A DNA stretch of 64,000 bases from Candidatus Vicinibacter proximus (GCA_016713905.1 JADJOE010000003.1:372001-436000), one strand, 5' to 3'. Shown: positions 26,470 to 35,620, counted from the stretch's first letter. Translations and numbers: made by a program. The notes: generated by a model not told the origin, from the letters alone.

Positions 26470-27698
26470 GAACAATTTTAACCATTTTAATAGCCATTTC
26501 AACAAGTGTACAGGCTTACTCCCAATCTGATTTTCCGGAATTTGAGAAGTCCCTAGACAAAAGGAATGTGTTAAGATTGAATGCTGATTTGCTTAGCGGA
26601 TCAGATCATTTGATTTTACCATTTGCGAAGACTTATTACAACAGCGGTTTTTTGAATCAGACATTGAAAGAAAAAGCTTTTGATCAACTTGGCGATTTAA
26701 ATCATGTTGGTGCAATTTTTGGTTTTGAACTAAGCTATGAAAAAAGAAAATTGTCAAACAGATACATAAATCGATACACAGTTGTTGCAGGACATGAAGA
26801 CTTGGTGGAGTCTAGATTTGATCGTGACTTATTTGGTCTTTATTTTTTTGGAAACAAGCGTTATGAAAATAAGACTGCTGAATTTAACGATATTTATTTT
26901 AATGTTTTAAGATATCAGTATTTAAAAGTTGGGGCAGATCGTAAATTTGGCAATTGGGTGGTATCTGGGCAAATTGGACTTGCTTCCGGTCAGGAATTTC
27001 GAAAATTGGAGATCAGTAAAGGATCTTTATTTACAGCCGAAGGCGGAAAGTCTTTAGATTTAGATTTGACATTGAAATCTGTTTTTTCAGATCAGGAAAA
27101 GAACTCTGTATTGTCTGTGCAAGGCATTGGGTTGGTGAGTGACTGGGGGCTTTCTTATCAATGGCATAATGATTCTGAATTGAGTTTTGGGATTGACAGA
27201 TTAGGCATAATACACTGGAATGATGGGTTAATTGGAGAGCAAGTAGATACCAATTACTACTTTGATGGACTTGCAATAAACAATTTATTCGATTCGATTT
27301 ATGTAGAATTAAAATCAAAAGAAGCACTTGAGGATGAATTCTTGCATCCTCTTTCAGAGGTTAAAAAAAATCGCAGACTACCATTTTTATGCCGACTTAA
27401 CTACCATACGTATTTGAAGAATAAGAAAATATTTCTTTCTTCTAGCATCGTTTATATGCCTAAAACCGCATTAGGAACATACGGATCAGCAAGGATTTCC
27501 TACCAATGTACCCCTTGGCTTTGGGCCGGTGTAGCAGGTGGTTTAGGAATTTATAGTGCCTGGAATTTAGGAGTTTCTTTCTCTGCTCAGGTAAACGGTT
27601 TTAGGGTGGATCTGGATTCAAGTTCATTGGTCAACTGGATGTTGTCCAATCAAATCGCTTCAGTCAATGGGCAAATAAGAGTCAGCAAATATTTTTAG
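26466..27698 (+). CDS. Outer-membrane beta-barrel protein, DUF5723-like
   Basis: A 410-residue exported protein with a signal peptide cleaved near AYSQS. The body alternates aromatic and polar residues as in beta-barrels, contains short periplasmic turns and ends with Phe (VSKYF), the usual outer-membrane insertion signal. It resembles the DUF5723 group of Bacteroidota barrels, though this assignment is tentative. It is translationally coupled to the upstream lipoprotein. No substrate can be proposed. Confidence 0.7.
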   Translation: MRTILTILIAISTSVQAYSQSDFPEFEKSLDKRNVLRLNADLLSGSDHLILPFAKTYYNSGFLNQTLKEKAFDQLGDLNHVGAIFGFELSYEKRKLSNRYINRYTVVAGHEDLVESRFDRDLFGLYFFGNKRYENKTAEFNDIYFNVLRYQYLKVGADRKFGNWVVSGQIGLASGQEFRKLEISKGSLFTAEGGKSLDLDLTLKSVFSDQEKNSVLSVQGIGLVSDWGLSYQWHNDSELSFGIDRLGIIHWNDGLIGEQVDTNYYFDGLAINNLFDSIYVELKSKEALEDEFLHPLSEVKKNRRLPFLCRLNYHTYLKNKKIFLSSSIVYMPKTALGTYGSARISYQCTPWLWAGVAGGLGIYSAWNLGVSFSAQVNGFRVDLDSSSLVNWMLSNQIASVNGQIRVSKYF

Positions 27699-27851
27699 GC
27701 TAATCCATTTTATTATCGATTTGGTAATGTCAGCTCTTTCTAAAAAATCAACCATCCACTATTTCAATTTGTTGTTTTTTCATGGGCATTCAGAGTGTTA
27801 TTTAATGAGTTATAAATTTAGCCAAGTGGCTTAAATGAAAGTTGTATTGGG

Positions 27852-27859
27852 TACTTTTG
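27852..27859 (+). promoter_or_regulatory. Putative -7 promoter element for the CoA-transferase gene
   Basis: TACTTTTG matches TAnnTTTG and ends 12 bases before the ATG at 27872, implying a very short leader. This also argues against the in-frame TTG at 27842 as the start, because it lies upstream of the element. Confidence 0.45.
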
Positions 27860-27871
27860 AGCCTTAAAATT

Positions 27872-29158
27872 ATGGACATACAATATAAAAACGCAGATGA
27901 GGCAGTAAAGGTCGTTCGATCGGGGCAACGTGTTTTTGTTCAGGGAAGTGCAGCTACGCCAATGCAATTATTAAGCGCACTGGAACGGAGAGCTTCCGAA
28001 CTTAACAAAGTGGAAATTGTGGCATTAACCACATTCGGTGAAATGTGTCTGGCCAAACCTGAATACAAAGAGTCCTTTTATTTTAATTCGTTGTTTGTTT
28101 CATCCAATATTCGAGATGCTGTCCAGCGCGGAATGGGAAGTTATATTCCGGTATTTTTAAGTGAGATCCCAAGGCTCTTTAATCAAAAAATTCTACCAAT
28201 AGATGTAGCCTTAGTTCATGTGTCCCCCCCGGATGCCCATGGATATTGTAGCCTTGGGGTATCTGTGGATATTAGTTTGGCTGCTGTCAAGAACGCAAAA
28301 TATATTATCGCGCAGGTAAATCCCAATATGCCCAGAACACATGGTGATGGTATTCTTCATCATTCAGAAATCAATTGTTGTGTGTATGTAGAGGATCCGT
28401 TGCCTGAAATAAATTACAGCAAGAGTGCCGGAGAAACGGAAAGTAGAATAGGCAAGCATTGTGCTGCTTTAATAGAAGATGGGTCCACTTTACAGATGGG
28501 CATTGGATCTATACCGGATGCGGTTATGGGTGAATTATACCACCATAAAGATCTTGGTGTCCATACAGAAATGTTTTCTGATGGGGTTATGCATTTATGT
28601 AAAGCCGGCGTGATTACAAACAAATACAAAAAGAAACATCGGCGAAAAGTGATCACTACTTTTGTAGCGGGGAGTAAAATGTTGTATGAATTTATTCATG
28701 ACAACCCTGCATTAGCGTTTCTTGAATCTGACTATGTAAATGATGCCTACGTCATTGGTAAAAACCCAAAAGTAGTTTCTATTAATGGGGCCATTGAAAT
28801 TGATCTGACCGGACAAATTTGTTCTGACTCCATAGGGACTTATCAGTATTCCGGTGTTGGAGGGCAAATGGATTTTATGAGGGGAGCAGCAATGTCTGAA
28901 GGAGGGAAACCAATTATAGCGATTTCTTCAACCACGAGCAGCGGCAAATCCAAGATCTTACCATTTCTGAAAGAAGGGGCCGGAGTAGTCAGTACACGTG
29001 CCAATGTTCACTATGTGGTTACCGAATATGGGGTTGCTTATTTATATGGTAAAAATTTAGAACAAAGGGCCCAGGAATTGGTAAAAATTGCCCATCCTGA
29101 TTTTCATGAAGAGCTGGATGAAGCCATATTTCATCGATTTGGAAAAAAATTCTTCTAA
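27872..29158 (+). CDS. Acetyl-CoA hydrolase/transferase family CoA-transferase
   Basis: A 428-residue class I CoA-transferase of the acetyl-CoA hydrolase / 4-hydroxybutyrate CoA-transferase group. An N-terminal FVQGSAATPMQLLSAL and the central LGVHTEMFSDGVM contain the expected catalytic glutamate; the C-terminal GVGGQMDFMRGA and VVTEYGVAYLYGK are diagnostic. It moves CoA between acyl-CoA and a carboxylate such as acetate, succinate or propionate; the specific pair cannot be told. The ATG at 27872 is preferred. The downstream Na/Pi transporter ATG follows its stop immediately, so the two form an operon. Confidence 0.9.
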   Translation: MDIQYKNADEAVKVVRSGQRVFVQGSAATPMQLLSALERRASELNKVEIVALTTFGEMCLAKPEYKESFYFNSLFVSSNIRDAVQRGMGSYIPVFLSEIPRLFNQKILPIDVALVHVSPPDAHGYCSLGVSVDISLAAVKNAKYIIAQVNPNMPRTHGDGILHHSEINCCVYVEDPLPEINYSKSAGETESRIGKHCAALIEDGSTLQMGIGSIPDAVMGELYHHKDLGVHTEMFSDGVMHLCKAGVITNKYKKKHRRKVITTFVAGSKMLYEFIHDNPALAFLESDYVNDAYVIGKNPKVVSINGAIEIDLTGQICSDSIGTYQYSGVGGQMDFMRGAAMSEGGKPIIAISSTTSSGKSKILPFLKEGAGVVSTRANVHYVVTEYGVAYLYGKNLEQRAQELVKIAHPDFHEELDEAIFHRFGKKFF

Positions 29159-30769
29159 ATGGATCCGGCAATGATACAAGTTTGGCCTTTTCTTGCTGGT
29201 CTGGGGCTTTTTCTTTTTGGTATGTCCCAAATGGAAGAGTCGTTGAGAAAAATTGCAGGCCGAAGACTTACCAAATTTCTTAAAGATCATACTAATAACC
29301 CGATAAAAGCGGTGCTTTCCGGAGCGATGATTACCGCTATTCTCCAAAGTAGTGCAATGGTGACTTTATTGGTCATGTCGTTCACCAGTGCAGGAATTCT
29401 TGTCCTTAAAAGTGGAATAGGAATTATTCTGGGCGCCAACCTTGGGACTACGATCACAGGATGGCTTGTTTCGCTGTTGGGATTTAAGTATAAATTGGAT
29501 GTCATTATTTTGCCTTTAATTGCAATTGGAGGACTTGGGGCTGTTTTTCTAACAAAGCAATGGCTGAGTCAGATTTGCAGGTTCTTTTTGGGGTTTGGCT
29601 TGATCTTTTTAGGGCTTGATTATATGAAATCAGCTTTTACTGAATTTTCACAACAGATTGATTTGAGTTTCCTGCAAGATAAACCGATTGCATTGTTCTT
29701 TGTGTTTGGTTTTTTTCTTGCAGCTGGTCTGCAATCCAGCTCTGCAAGTATGGTTATTTTTTTATCCGCATTATCTGTTGGCATCATACATGTGCATCAA
29801 TGCTTTTATATGGTCATAGGGGCGGATTTAGGTACTACTATATCCGCTTTTCTTGGCACATTGCGGGGCAATACAATCCGGAAAAAGACGGGATGGGCCC
29901 AAATTTATATTAATGTGTTCAGTGCTTTGGTTGCCTTATTGATGATGGGCGTTTATGAATTTGTCATCAGGAATATTCTGAACATTTATGATGACTTGAT
30001 TGCAGTTGCTGCTTTTCACAGTATGGTAAATCTGTTTGGTATCATTTTACTGTTGCCATTTTTAGGAATATTCACCAAATTTATTGACCGATCCATATCT
30101 TCAAGAGAGACATCAAAAAATAAGTTTTTAAAAGGGGTAAGTCCTTTAGAGGCTGGGTCAGCCTTGATGGCACTACAGAAGGAAGCGAAGTTGTTTCTAA
30201 GTGAATCCATTAGACTCAACAGAATTATTATGCGTATTGATGAATCCACGGATGATGAAATCGAGCAATATGGCTATATGAAAGAGTATGAAAATGAAAT
30301 TACCAATTTTTATATCCAAATGCAGTTGGGTGATCTTTCCACTGCTGAAGCGCATACCGTTGCACACATCAGTGCCACAGTGAGAAATGCTGCTTTAGGT
30401 GTTAAGGACATTAAGGACATCCGTCATAATCTGTTTAACTTAAGAAACAGCAGCCATACAGATTTATATTCTTATTTTGTTAAACTCAAATCTACCCAAC
30501 AGGAATACTATGATTTACTGTATAAATTAATGGATGACAATCACAGGGAATCCACAAAACTTATAAAACTCATACGAAACGAAAACATGAAAATTCACCT
30601 GGAGGTAAACAGAACTTTGATGGATATTTTTGCAACTAATGTAGATGCAGTAGATTTCGATTTTTCTTCACTCATGAATCTCACTCGGGAAATAAACAAT
30701 TCCAATGAATATATTTGTCAGGCTTTTGAAAATTTCAAATTTTTAGAAAAAAGGATCGAAAAGGGATAA
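29159..30769 (+). CDS. Na+/phosphate cotransporter with PhoU-like domain
   Basis: A 536-residue protein of the NptA/YjbB family. Two repeated membrane units each carry the characteristic QSS motif: AILQSSAMVTLLVMSF and GLQSSSASMVIFLSAL. GANLGTTITGW and GADLGTTISAF flank them. The C-terminal 200 residues are a soluble helical PhoU-like domain that may regulate flux. It imports or exports phosphate using the sodium gradient. It starts on the base after the CoA-transferase stop codon. Confidence 0.92.
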   Translation: MDPAMIQVWPFLAGLGLFLFGMSQMEESLRKIAGRRLTKFLKDHTNNPIKAVLSGAMITAILQSSAMVTLLVMSFTSAGILVLKSGIGIILGANLGTTITGWLVSLLGFKYKLDVIILPLIAIGGLGAVFLTKQWLSQICRFFLGFGLIFLGLDYMKSAFTEFSQQIDLSFLQDKPIALFFVFGFFLAAGLQSSSASMVIFLSALSVGIIHVHQCFYMVIGADLGTTISAFLGTLRGNTIRKKTGWAQIYINVFSALVALLMMGVYEFVIRNILNIYDDLIAVAAFHSMVNLFGIILLLPFLGIFTKFIDRSISSRETSKNKFLKGVSPLEAGSALMALQKEAKLFLSESIRLNRIIMRIDESTDDEIEQYGYMKEYENEITNFYIQMQLGDLSTAEAHTVAHISATVRNAALGVKDIKDIRHNLFNLRNSSHTDLYSYFVKLKSTQQEYYDLLYKLMDDNHRESTKLIKLIRNENMKIHLEVNRTLMDIFATNVDAVDFDFSSLMNLTREINNSNEYICQAFENFKFLEKRIEKG

Positions 30770-30810
30770 ATTACCTTTTAAAACCAGGTCTTTAATTTAA
30801 TTGGATTTTA

Positions 30811-30860
30811 ATAAAAAAAAATAACCGGCTTGATTGAAAAACAAGCCGGTTAAAACTATT
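30811..30860. terminator. Strong bidirectional intrinsic terminator
   Basis: AACCGGCTTG (30823-30832) and CAAGCCGGTT (30842-30851) form a perfect ten-pair stem with a nine-base loop. A run of A precedes it, serving as a U-run for the minus-strand gene at 30884. It separates the convergent Na/Pi gene and the repeat lipoprotein. Confidence 0.85.
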
Positions 30861-30883
30861 CTTTATTCTAAATCCTTCCTGAA

Positions 30884-31552
30884 CTAATCCCTGCAAGCAT
30901 CTTTTAATGCTTTGAGATCTTCTTTGCTGTTTACAGTTACTGAACTGCCGTCTTTTTTCAAGGTAACGCTGAAGGGGAATTTAAGAATTGGGTGAGCGCC
31001 TCTTTTTCCAGGATTTGCTTCTTTCCAGGCTTTCAAAGCCGCTTTCAATTCATCTTGTGAATTGGCGATAACTTCAGTCTTGTCCGGTAAAACCAAGGTT
31101 ACAGGGAAAACTAATTCAAAGCATGCTAACCCACGGCCAATGTGTCCACGAGGTCCTTTTCCGTGTCTTGGTGGACATTCCTTTCTCAATTCATTCAATC
31201 CTTCCTTTGACTCAACAGTTACTGTTGTACCGTCAGATTTGATCACATCAATTGGAAAAACAAATTCCGGCTTTCCAGAAACAGTTGGATTGTTTTTTCT
31301 CCATTCTTTAATCCCGGTTGCCATTTCTTTGTATGAGGCAAAAGTTTGAGTTGTGTTGTCTGCAAACTGAATGGTCACCGGAAAAACCAATTCAAAACAA
31401 CCTAATTTTCCAAGTCCGCAACCATCTTGTAATTGATACACTGCATCATCTACAAAGTTTTCCAGGTCTACAGTTTCTTCTTTCTGACATGAAGTCAAGC
31501 TGAAAGCAGCTATGGCACAAATTGCCATCCCGTTTAAAATCCATTTTTTCAT
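30884..31552 (-). CDS. Lipoprotein made of four related half-repeats
   Basis: A 222-residue protein from the ATG at 31552; an in-frame ATG at 31576 would add eight residues before the signal peptide. The lipobox FSLTSC places the lipidated Cys at residue 22. The remainder is an internal duplication: Cys52-Cys126 and Cys144-Cys220, each starting CFELVFPVT. Each unit in turn has two half-repeats with the pattern FPxxV...DGTxxTVxSKExL, so four copies of about 37 residues. A basic, Gly/His-rich linker (PPRHGKGPRGHIGRG) joins the halves. I do not recognise the family; the regular structure suggests a binding or structural role in the envelope. Confidence 0.8.
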   Translation of the reverse strand: MKKWILNGMAICAIAAFSLTSCQKEETVDLENFVDDAVYQLQDGCGLGKLGCFELVFPVTIQFADNTTQTFASYKEMATGIKEWRKNNPTVSGKPEFVFPIDVIKSDGTTVTVESKEGLNELRKECPPRHGKGPRGHIGRGLACFELVFPVTLVLPDKTEVIANSQDELKAALKAWKEANPGKRGAHPILKFPFSVTLKKDGSSVTVNSKEDLKALKDACRD

Positions 31553-31769
31553 ATAACTAATTTTATTTGATTTCATTATTGAATTGTTTATTTATATGGT
31601 AAAGTTGTCGGGTTAAAATTTGTACTTGATTTTTTTAAAAATTTATTTTTTAATTTTTATTTTCAGAATTAATTGAGAAGTAGGTCTCTTAACGAATGCA
31701 TTGGATTAAAAAGTATTCTGTTTCACAGTACAGTTTTAAATCTTTTTACTTCTATGATTAAAGTATCTT

Positions 31770-32216
31770 ATGAGGAAGATTTTATTTATGGTAATTTTAC
31801 TTTGGTCTTGCAATAAGGATAATACATCCTTCGTTGATGCATCGTTTGTTTTGTACCTCGATATTTTTCAAAAGGAAGCAATTCTTCGTGATGTGGATGT
31901 TAATGGAGAGCTTTCAGGATTAAGTGTTTTATTTACTTCTTTTGATCAAAATATTGTGGGACAATGCCAGGTGAGTAAAGATGTTCATCGTATTTTGGTG
32001 GATAGCAACTATTGGAAAACGGCTACAAAATTAGAACGGGAGGTGTTATTGTTTCATGAATTAGGGCATTGTATATTAAATAGAACACACCTTGATGATA
32101 AAACCGGAAAATCAATTTGTATATCCATTATGCGCAGTTCAAGTGGCACTTGTAAAATGGATTATGATGAAAACACTCGATCTGAATATCTGGATGAATT
32201 GTTTCTAGGTAAATGA
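31770..32216 (+). CDS. Putative zinc metallopeptidase lipoprotein
   Basis: A 148-residue protein. The short signal has a lipobox, LLWSC (Cys14). The motif FHELGHCILNRTHLDD gives HExxH with a further His six residues on, the arrangement of metzincin-like zinc peptidases. The catalytic glutamate is present. Cysteines at the end (ICISIMRSSSGTC) may form a disulphide. Small stand-alone lipoproteins with this motif are common in Bacteroidota and uncharacterised. The family assignment rests on this motif alone. Confidence 0.7.
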   Translation: MRKILFMVILLWSCNKDNTSFVDASFVLYLDIFQKEAILRDVDVNGELSGLSVLFTSFDQNIVGQCQVSKDVHRILVDSNYWKTATKLEREVLLFHELGHCILNRTHLDDKTGKSICISIMRSSSGTCKMDYDENTRSEYLDELFLGK

Positions 32217-32428
32217 AATTTTCTTCCAAATTAGTTTACCCAAATACCATAAACATTCAATACGTCTTGAGATAGTTTACTTTTTAATGGTTCAACCATA
32301 AGGGATTTAAGGATAGATTACAGTCTTGTTTGAGTTAGAATCATAAAAAATAATTTTTATCTGAATAATTAGAATGAACTCTTCTAAATAATTTAATTCG
32401 ATATTTTACAATACTCAACAGCAAGTTA

Positions 32429-32478
32429 ATCTGATTTAGCTCAGATAAAAGTTATAAGATTGATCAGATTGAGCTAAA
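32429..32478 (-). repeat. Nested inverted repeats after the yidC-DUF6438 genes
   Basis: ATCTGA (32429-32434) pairs with TCAGAT (32441-32446). The overlapping TTTAGCTCA (32435-32443) pairs with TGAGCTAAA (32470-32478). The two structures exclude each other. They lie 20 bases beyond the stop of the 45-residue ORF at 32498, where a transcript end is expected, but no U-run follows. The gap from 32217 to 32428 holds nothing recognisable. Confidence 0.4.
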
Positions 32479-32497
32479 AGAGTTTATTTAGAAAGGT

Positions 32498-32635
32498 TTA
32501 TCTCATGCGTCTTTTTATCCATTCCAAAAGTTTTTTTATAACCTTTCCAAAGAAGGATTCGTCTTTTGTTTCGGCATGCATTCTACTTGGGTTTGTTGCA
32601 TTTATTATTCCTGGAATGAAATTGGAATGAATCAT
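32498..32635 (-). CDS. Possible 45-residue ORF coupled to the DUF6438 gene
   Basis: An ATG at 32635 overlaps the DUF6438 stop by four bases (ATGA) and opens a 45-residue frame ending at 32498. The C-terminal half, FFGKVIKKLLEWIKRRMR, would form a strongly basic amphipathic helix of the sort that binds membranes. There is no signal peptide. Support comes from coupling and composition only; length is short enough that chance cannot be excluded. Confidence 0.4.
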   Translation of the reverse strand: MIHSNFIPGIINATNPSRMHAETKDESFFGKVIKKLLEWIKRRMR

Positions 32636-33201
32636 TTTAATGGATAGTTAATAGTCTTTTGCAATGTAACTTCAAGTATATCTTCAAGTTCTTTAAGCGC
32701 AGCAGGGGAGGAGTGATTATCTGTTATGAATTTTCTCAAGCCATATTCCTTGATAAGAATATTCTTGTTGGGCAAATCCGGGAGAAATTCTCTTTCGTTG
32801 GTGGGATATATTGAAGCAAGTTTGAAAAAATTAATTTTGTTGGCCTTCATCATCAATTGAGCCCAGTCTTCCTCTAACATCAGTCCCCAATGTCTGCCAG
32901 GATTTTGGACATGCATGATGCCTTGGTATAAGACAACACCGTTGTTGAAAAGAGTATAATTAAAGGTTGGACAAAAACCAAAGCAAGCTGTTCGTTGAAA
33001 AAAAAGTAGCGTATCTAAATTTTGAATTAACGTGTCTTTAGCTTCTATTTTTCCAATAAATCTGGGCAGCGCATCAGGAATTAGCATTTGTTCTCCGGAT
33101 TCCAAATGATCCTCAATCGTCTGTCCTTTGCCCTTAATTGTTTTTCTATGGCAGGCAAACATGGAGACTATAAGAAGCAGAAGTAAAAATCTGATTTTCA
33201 T
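32632..33201 (-). CDS. DUF6438 lipoprotein
   Basis: A 189-residue lipoprotein with lipobox SMFAC (Cys17). It shows the DUF6438 hallmark ACFGFCPTFNYTLFNNGVV, followed by Trp-rich NPGRHWGLMLEEDWAQL. The family is found mostly in Bacteroidota and its function is unknown. Its ATG overlaps the yidC stop by one base (TGATG), so it is co-translated with the insertase and may have an envelope role. Confidence 0.85.
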   Translation of the reverse strand: MKIRFLLLLLIVSMFACHRKTIKGKGQTIEDHLESGEQMLIPDALPRFIGKIEAKDTLIQNLDTLLFFQRTACFGFCPTFNYTLFNNGVVLYQGIMHVQNPGRHWGLMLEEDWAQLMMKANKINFFKLASIYPTNEREFLPDLPNKNILIKEYGLRKFITDNHSSPAALKELEDILEVTLQKTINYPLK

Positions 33202-35030
33202 CAGGATTTGTTTTTGTTTTTCAATTTTTCCTGTTCGATTCTTTGTTTTTCTTTCATCATTTGTTCCAATCTCTCCTGGAAGCCCCCCTTCTTTTTAGGT
33301 TTGTTTTTATTCAATTCTAATTGGTCTCGAATCTTATCATGATTAAAAAGATAGCTTCTACCCAATATGGTTTGAATGATGTTCAATAAATTACTGAAGA
33401 ACATATAACAAGTGAGACCTGCTGCGGTCTTGTTAAACATAAACCAAAACATCAAGGGCATAAGATATTGCATATAAAGCATAGCAGGATTAGCGGAGAA
33501 ATCCATGGTCTTGGAAGAGAAATATGTAAACACTAAAGTAGAAATTACCCATAGGAAGGCAAACAGACTTAAAGTATTTCCAAAGAATGGTATAGAAAAA
33601 GGTAAAATTAGAAACTCATCATAAGAAGATAAGTCTGCTGCCCATAAAAATGAAGCCTGTCTGAAATCTATTGTAGCTGGGAAGAAACGGTACAATGCAA
33701 TCCAGATAGGCATTTGCAACAACAAAGGAAAACATCCACCCAATGGATTTACCCCAAATTCGTTGTATAGTTTCATGGTTTCAACCTGTTGCTGTTGCAG
33801 GTCGTCTTTATGCTTGGCCTTTACCTTTTCTATTTCCGGTTTTAGCGCTGTCATCCTGGCCTGGGATTTTAACATTTTATAGGCCAATGGAAAAACCAGC
33901 AACTTAACGATCAGGGTCATCAACAATATAATCAATCCCTTACTACCCATAAGGTCATTCAAAAAGGAAAATAAAGGTCTGATCAAGTGTCTGTTGATGG
34001 TGCCGAAAATAGACCAACCGTAAGGAATAATATCCTGCAAATGGTTGTTGAATTGACTGAGTCGCTTGTATTCATTGGGACCAAGATACCATTGCATATC
34101 AAAGTTTTTTCCATGCACAGAAGCACCAGGTATATTCAATGTGGATTTAAGTAGTTTTAGGTCTTCACTGTTGTCAGGCATCATAACCGTTTCAAAACTG
34201 CCACTGATGAACCCTTCTTTGGGTATCAGAGAGGTATTGAAAAACTGGTTAGAATGAGACACCCATTCTACTGATTTTGTCTTGCTGTCGTGTTTGTCAT
34301 CTGACCGGCAGGAACAATAATCTGCATCTTCTTCTTTTTCTTTATAATAAACAGAGGTGTAGAATTTTTCGTATTCATAATTTTTCTCCAGCTTATCCAG
34401 GTAATTTTCCCATTGCAGGGTTACATCATTTGAGGCACCTGCGTGATCCACGCGAATCGAATAATCCAAGACGTAGTCTTCCGGTTTCAGTTTATAAGAT
34501 ACAACAAAGGAACCTCCACCCGGCAAGGCAGCTTTTAATTCAAGAGCCTGATCTGTTTGACTTATGGTTTCAAAATACAATTGACCGGAATGGACTGGTC
34601 CTTGAGCAGTCTGAATCTGGTAATCAAATTTGTTCTTTGGATCTTCCAGTAAGAAAAGGTCGGTAATAATTTCTTCGTTCTTTTTACCTGGAATGATCTT
34701 TTTGTAGCTGTCTATCCTCGCTTTGGTAATTCTTGCGCCTTTATTGCTGATGGTGATTTCAACCAACTTATTCTTTAGTAAATAAGTTTGTTCCTGAAGG
34801 AGACTGGTGGCTGCAGGGGTATCCTGTACAATTCCGTTACTTTGTGCTGGAAGTTGTTGTTGAATTTGTGCTGTATCGGAGGAGGGGAGAGCTTGGCTGG
34901 CTAATGCTATCGAATCTGCAAATTTTTTCTCTTTAGCCTTTTTTTCCATATTGGGCTTAAAGAAGAACTCACTCCACACAAACAATACTGCAAATATCAA
35001 TGCAAAACCAATAATATGATTACGTTCCAT
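33201..35030 (-). CDS. yidC: Membrane protein insertase YidC
   Basis: A protein of 609 residues from the ATG at 35030; the longer frame to 35072 adds residues before the first membrane segment. Residues 5-21 form the N-terminal transmembrane helix (HIIGFALIFAVLFVW). A large periplasmic beta-sandwich domain follows, to about residue 345, as in Gram-negative YidC. The C-terminal 60KD_IMP domain contains GLIILLMTLIVKLLVFPLAY, NPLGGCFPLLLQMPIWIALY and three further membrane segments. The C-terminal tail is very basic (KKKGG...KNKNKS), as in Bacteroidota, where it contacts the ribosome. It inserts inner-membrane proteins alone or with SecYEG. Confidence 0.95.
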   Translation of the reverse strand: MERNHIIGFALIFAVLFVWSEFFFKPNMEKKAKEKKFADSIALASQALPSSDTAQIQQQLPAQSNGIVQDTPAATSLLQEQTYLLKNKLVEITISNKGARITKARIDSYKKIIPGKKNEEIITDLFLLEDPKNKFDYQIQTAQGPVHSGQLYFETISQTDQALELKAALPGGGSFVVSYKLKPEDYVLDYSIRVDHAGASNDVTLQWENYLDKLEKNYEYEKFYTSVYYKEKEEDADYCSCRSDDKHDSKTKSVEWVSHSNQFFNTSLIPKEGFISGSFETVMMPDNSEDLKLLKSTLNIPGASVHGKNFDMQWYLGPNEYKRLSQFNNHLQDIIPYGWSIFGTINRHLIRPLFSFLNDLMGSKGLIILLMTLIVKLLVFPLAYKMLKSQARMTALKPEIEKVKAKHKDDLQQQQVETMKLYNEFGVNPLGGCFPLLLQMPIWIALYRFFPATIDFRQASFLWAADLSSYDEFLILPFSIPFFGNTLSLFAFLWVISTLVFTYFSSKTMDFSANPAMLYMQYLMPLMFWFMFNKTAAGLTCYMFFSNLLNIIQTILGRSYLFNHDKIRDQLELNKNKPKKKGGFQERLEQMMKEKQRIEQEKLKNKNKS

Positions 35031-35204
35031 GAATGCTGATAAATTTTGGCGTGCAAAGCTACGAATCCTCATGCCATTGATGCAAAGAATCTCGATGAGT
35101 GTAGGTTAAATTACGATGACGGGCTGAATTTGGGGAGTTAGTTGGCTGAATTTAAAGGTACAAATCAGGGGCCCCAGACCCATATATAGATTACGGGACA
35201 GCCC

Positions 35205-35360
35205 AAAAGAAAACTACCAGGCTCTTTAGTCTGGTAGTTTATTTAGACAGTAGTAGGTAAAATATGTATTTTAAGTGGATTCGTTGTGGTGAAAACTCCG
35301 ATACCCGGGTACCGGAGCTAACCTTACCTATCACTACCTGGGGTAAATAACAGGTACGTT
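35205..35360 (-). ncRNA. Candidate structured small RNA between yidC and aroA
   Basis: Three stem-loops lie close together: AAACTACCAG/CTGGTAGTTT (35211-35220 and 35231-35240, perfect ten-pair stem); CTCCG-TACCC/GGGTA-CGGAG (35296-35317, one mismatch, no loop); TACCTG/CAGGTA (35335-35340 and 35351-35356). On the minus strand the last stem to be made is the ten-pair one, followed by TTTTCTTTT, which fits an intrinsic terminator. The neighbouring genes are divergent, so a terminator here needs its own transcript. I could not match it to a known RNA family. The rest of the gap (35031-35204 and 35361-35620) has no ORF I can support; GGGGCCCC at 35169-35176 is a small palindrome. Confidence 0.4.
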
Positions 35361-35620
35361 TTCAAAATTCACATTCAACAAATCAGTTCTTTCTTTGAAA
35401 CCGGTAACATACTTATAAAGAGTTCTATTAATTAAAAAACGCTGCTTTATTAAATAAAAAATGGTAATATTTTTTACATATTTATATTCATAATGTGTAA
35501 AGATTTTATAATCAATAATATGGGGTGTTTTCGTGAATAATTCCTGGGCAATTTTGCAGAAATTATGATAAGTTTTTTGAAGCCAGGCTCAGAAAACGTA
35601 TCATTGCACACTTCTTACTT

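Noticed and set aside
35118..35140. GGGCTGAATTTGGGGA resembling a tmRNA 5' end
   Set aside because: No matching 3' acceptor half or T-loop sequence is found downstream, and the match is weak.
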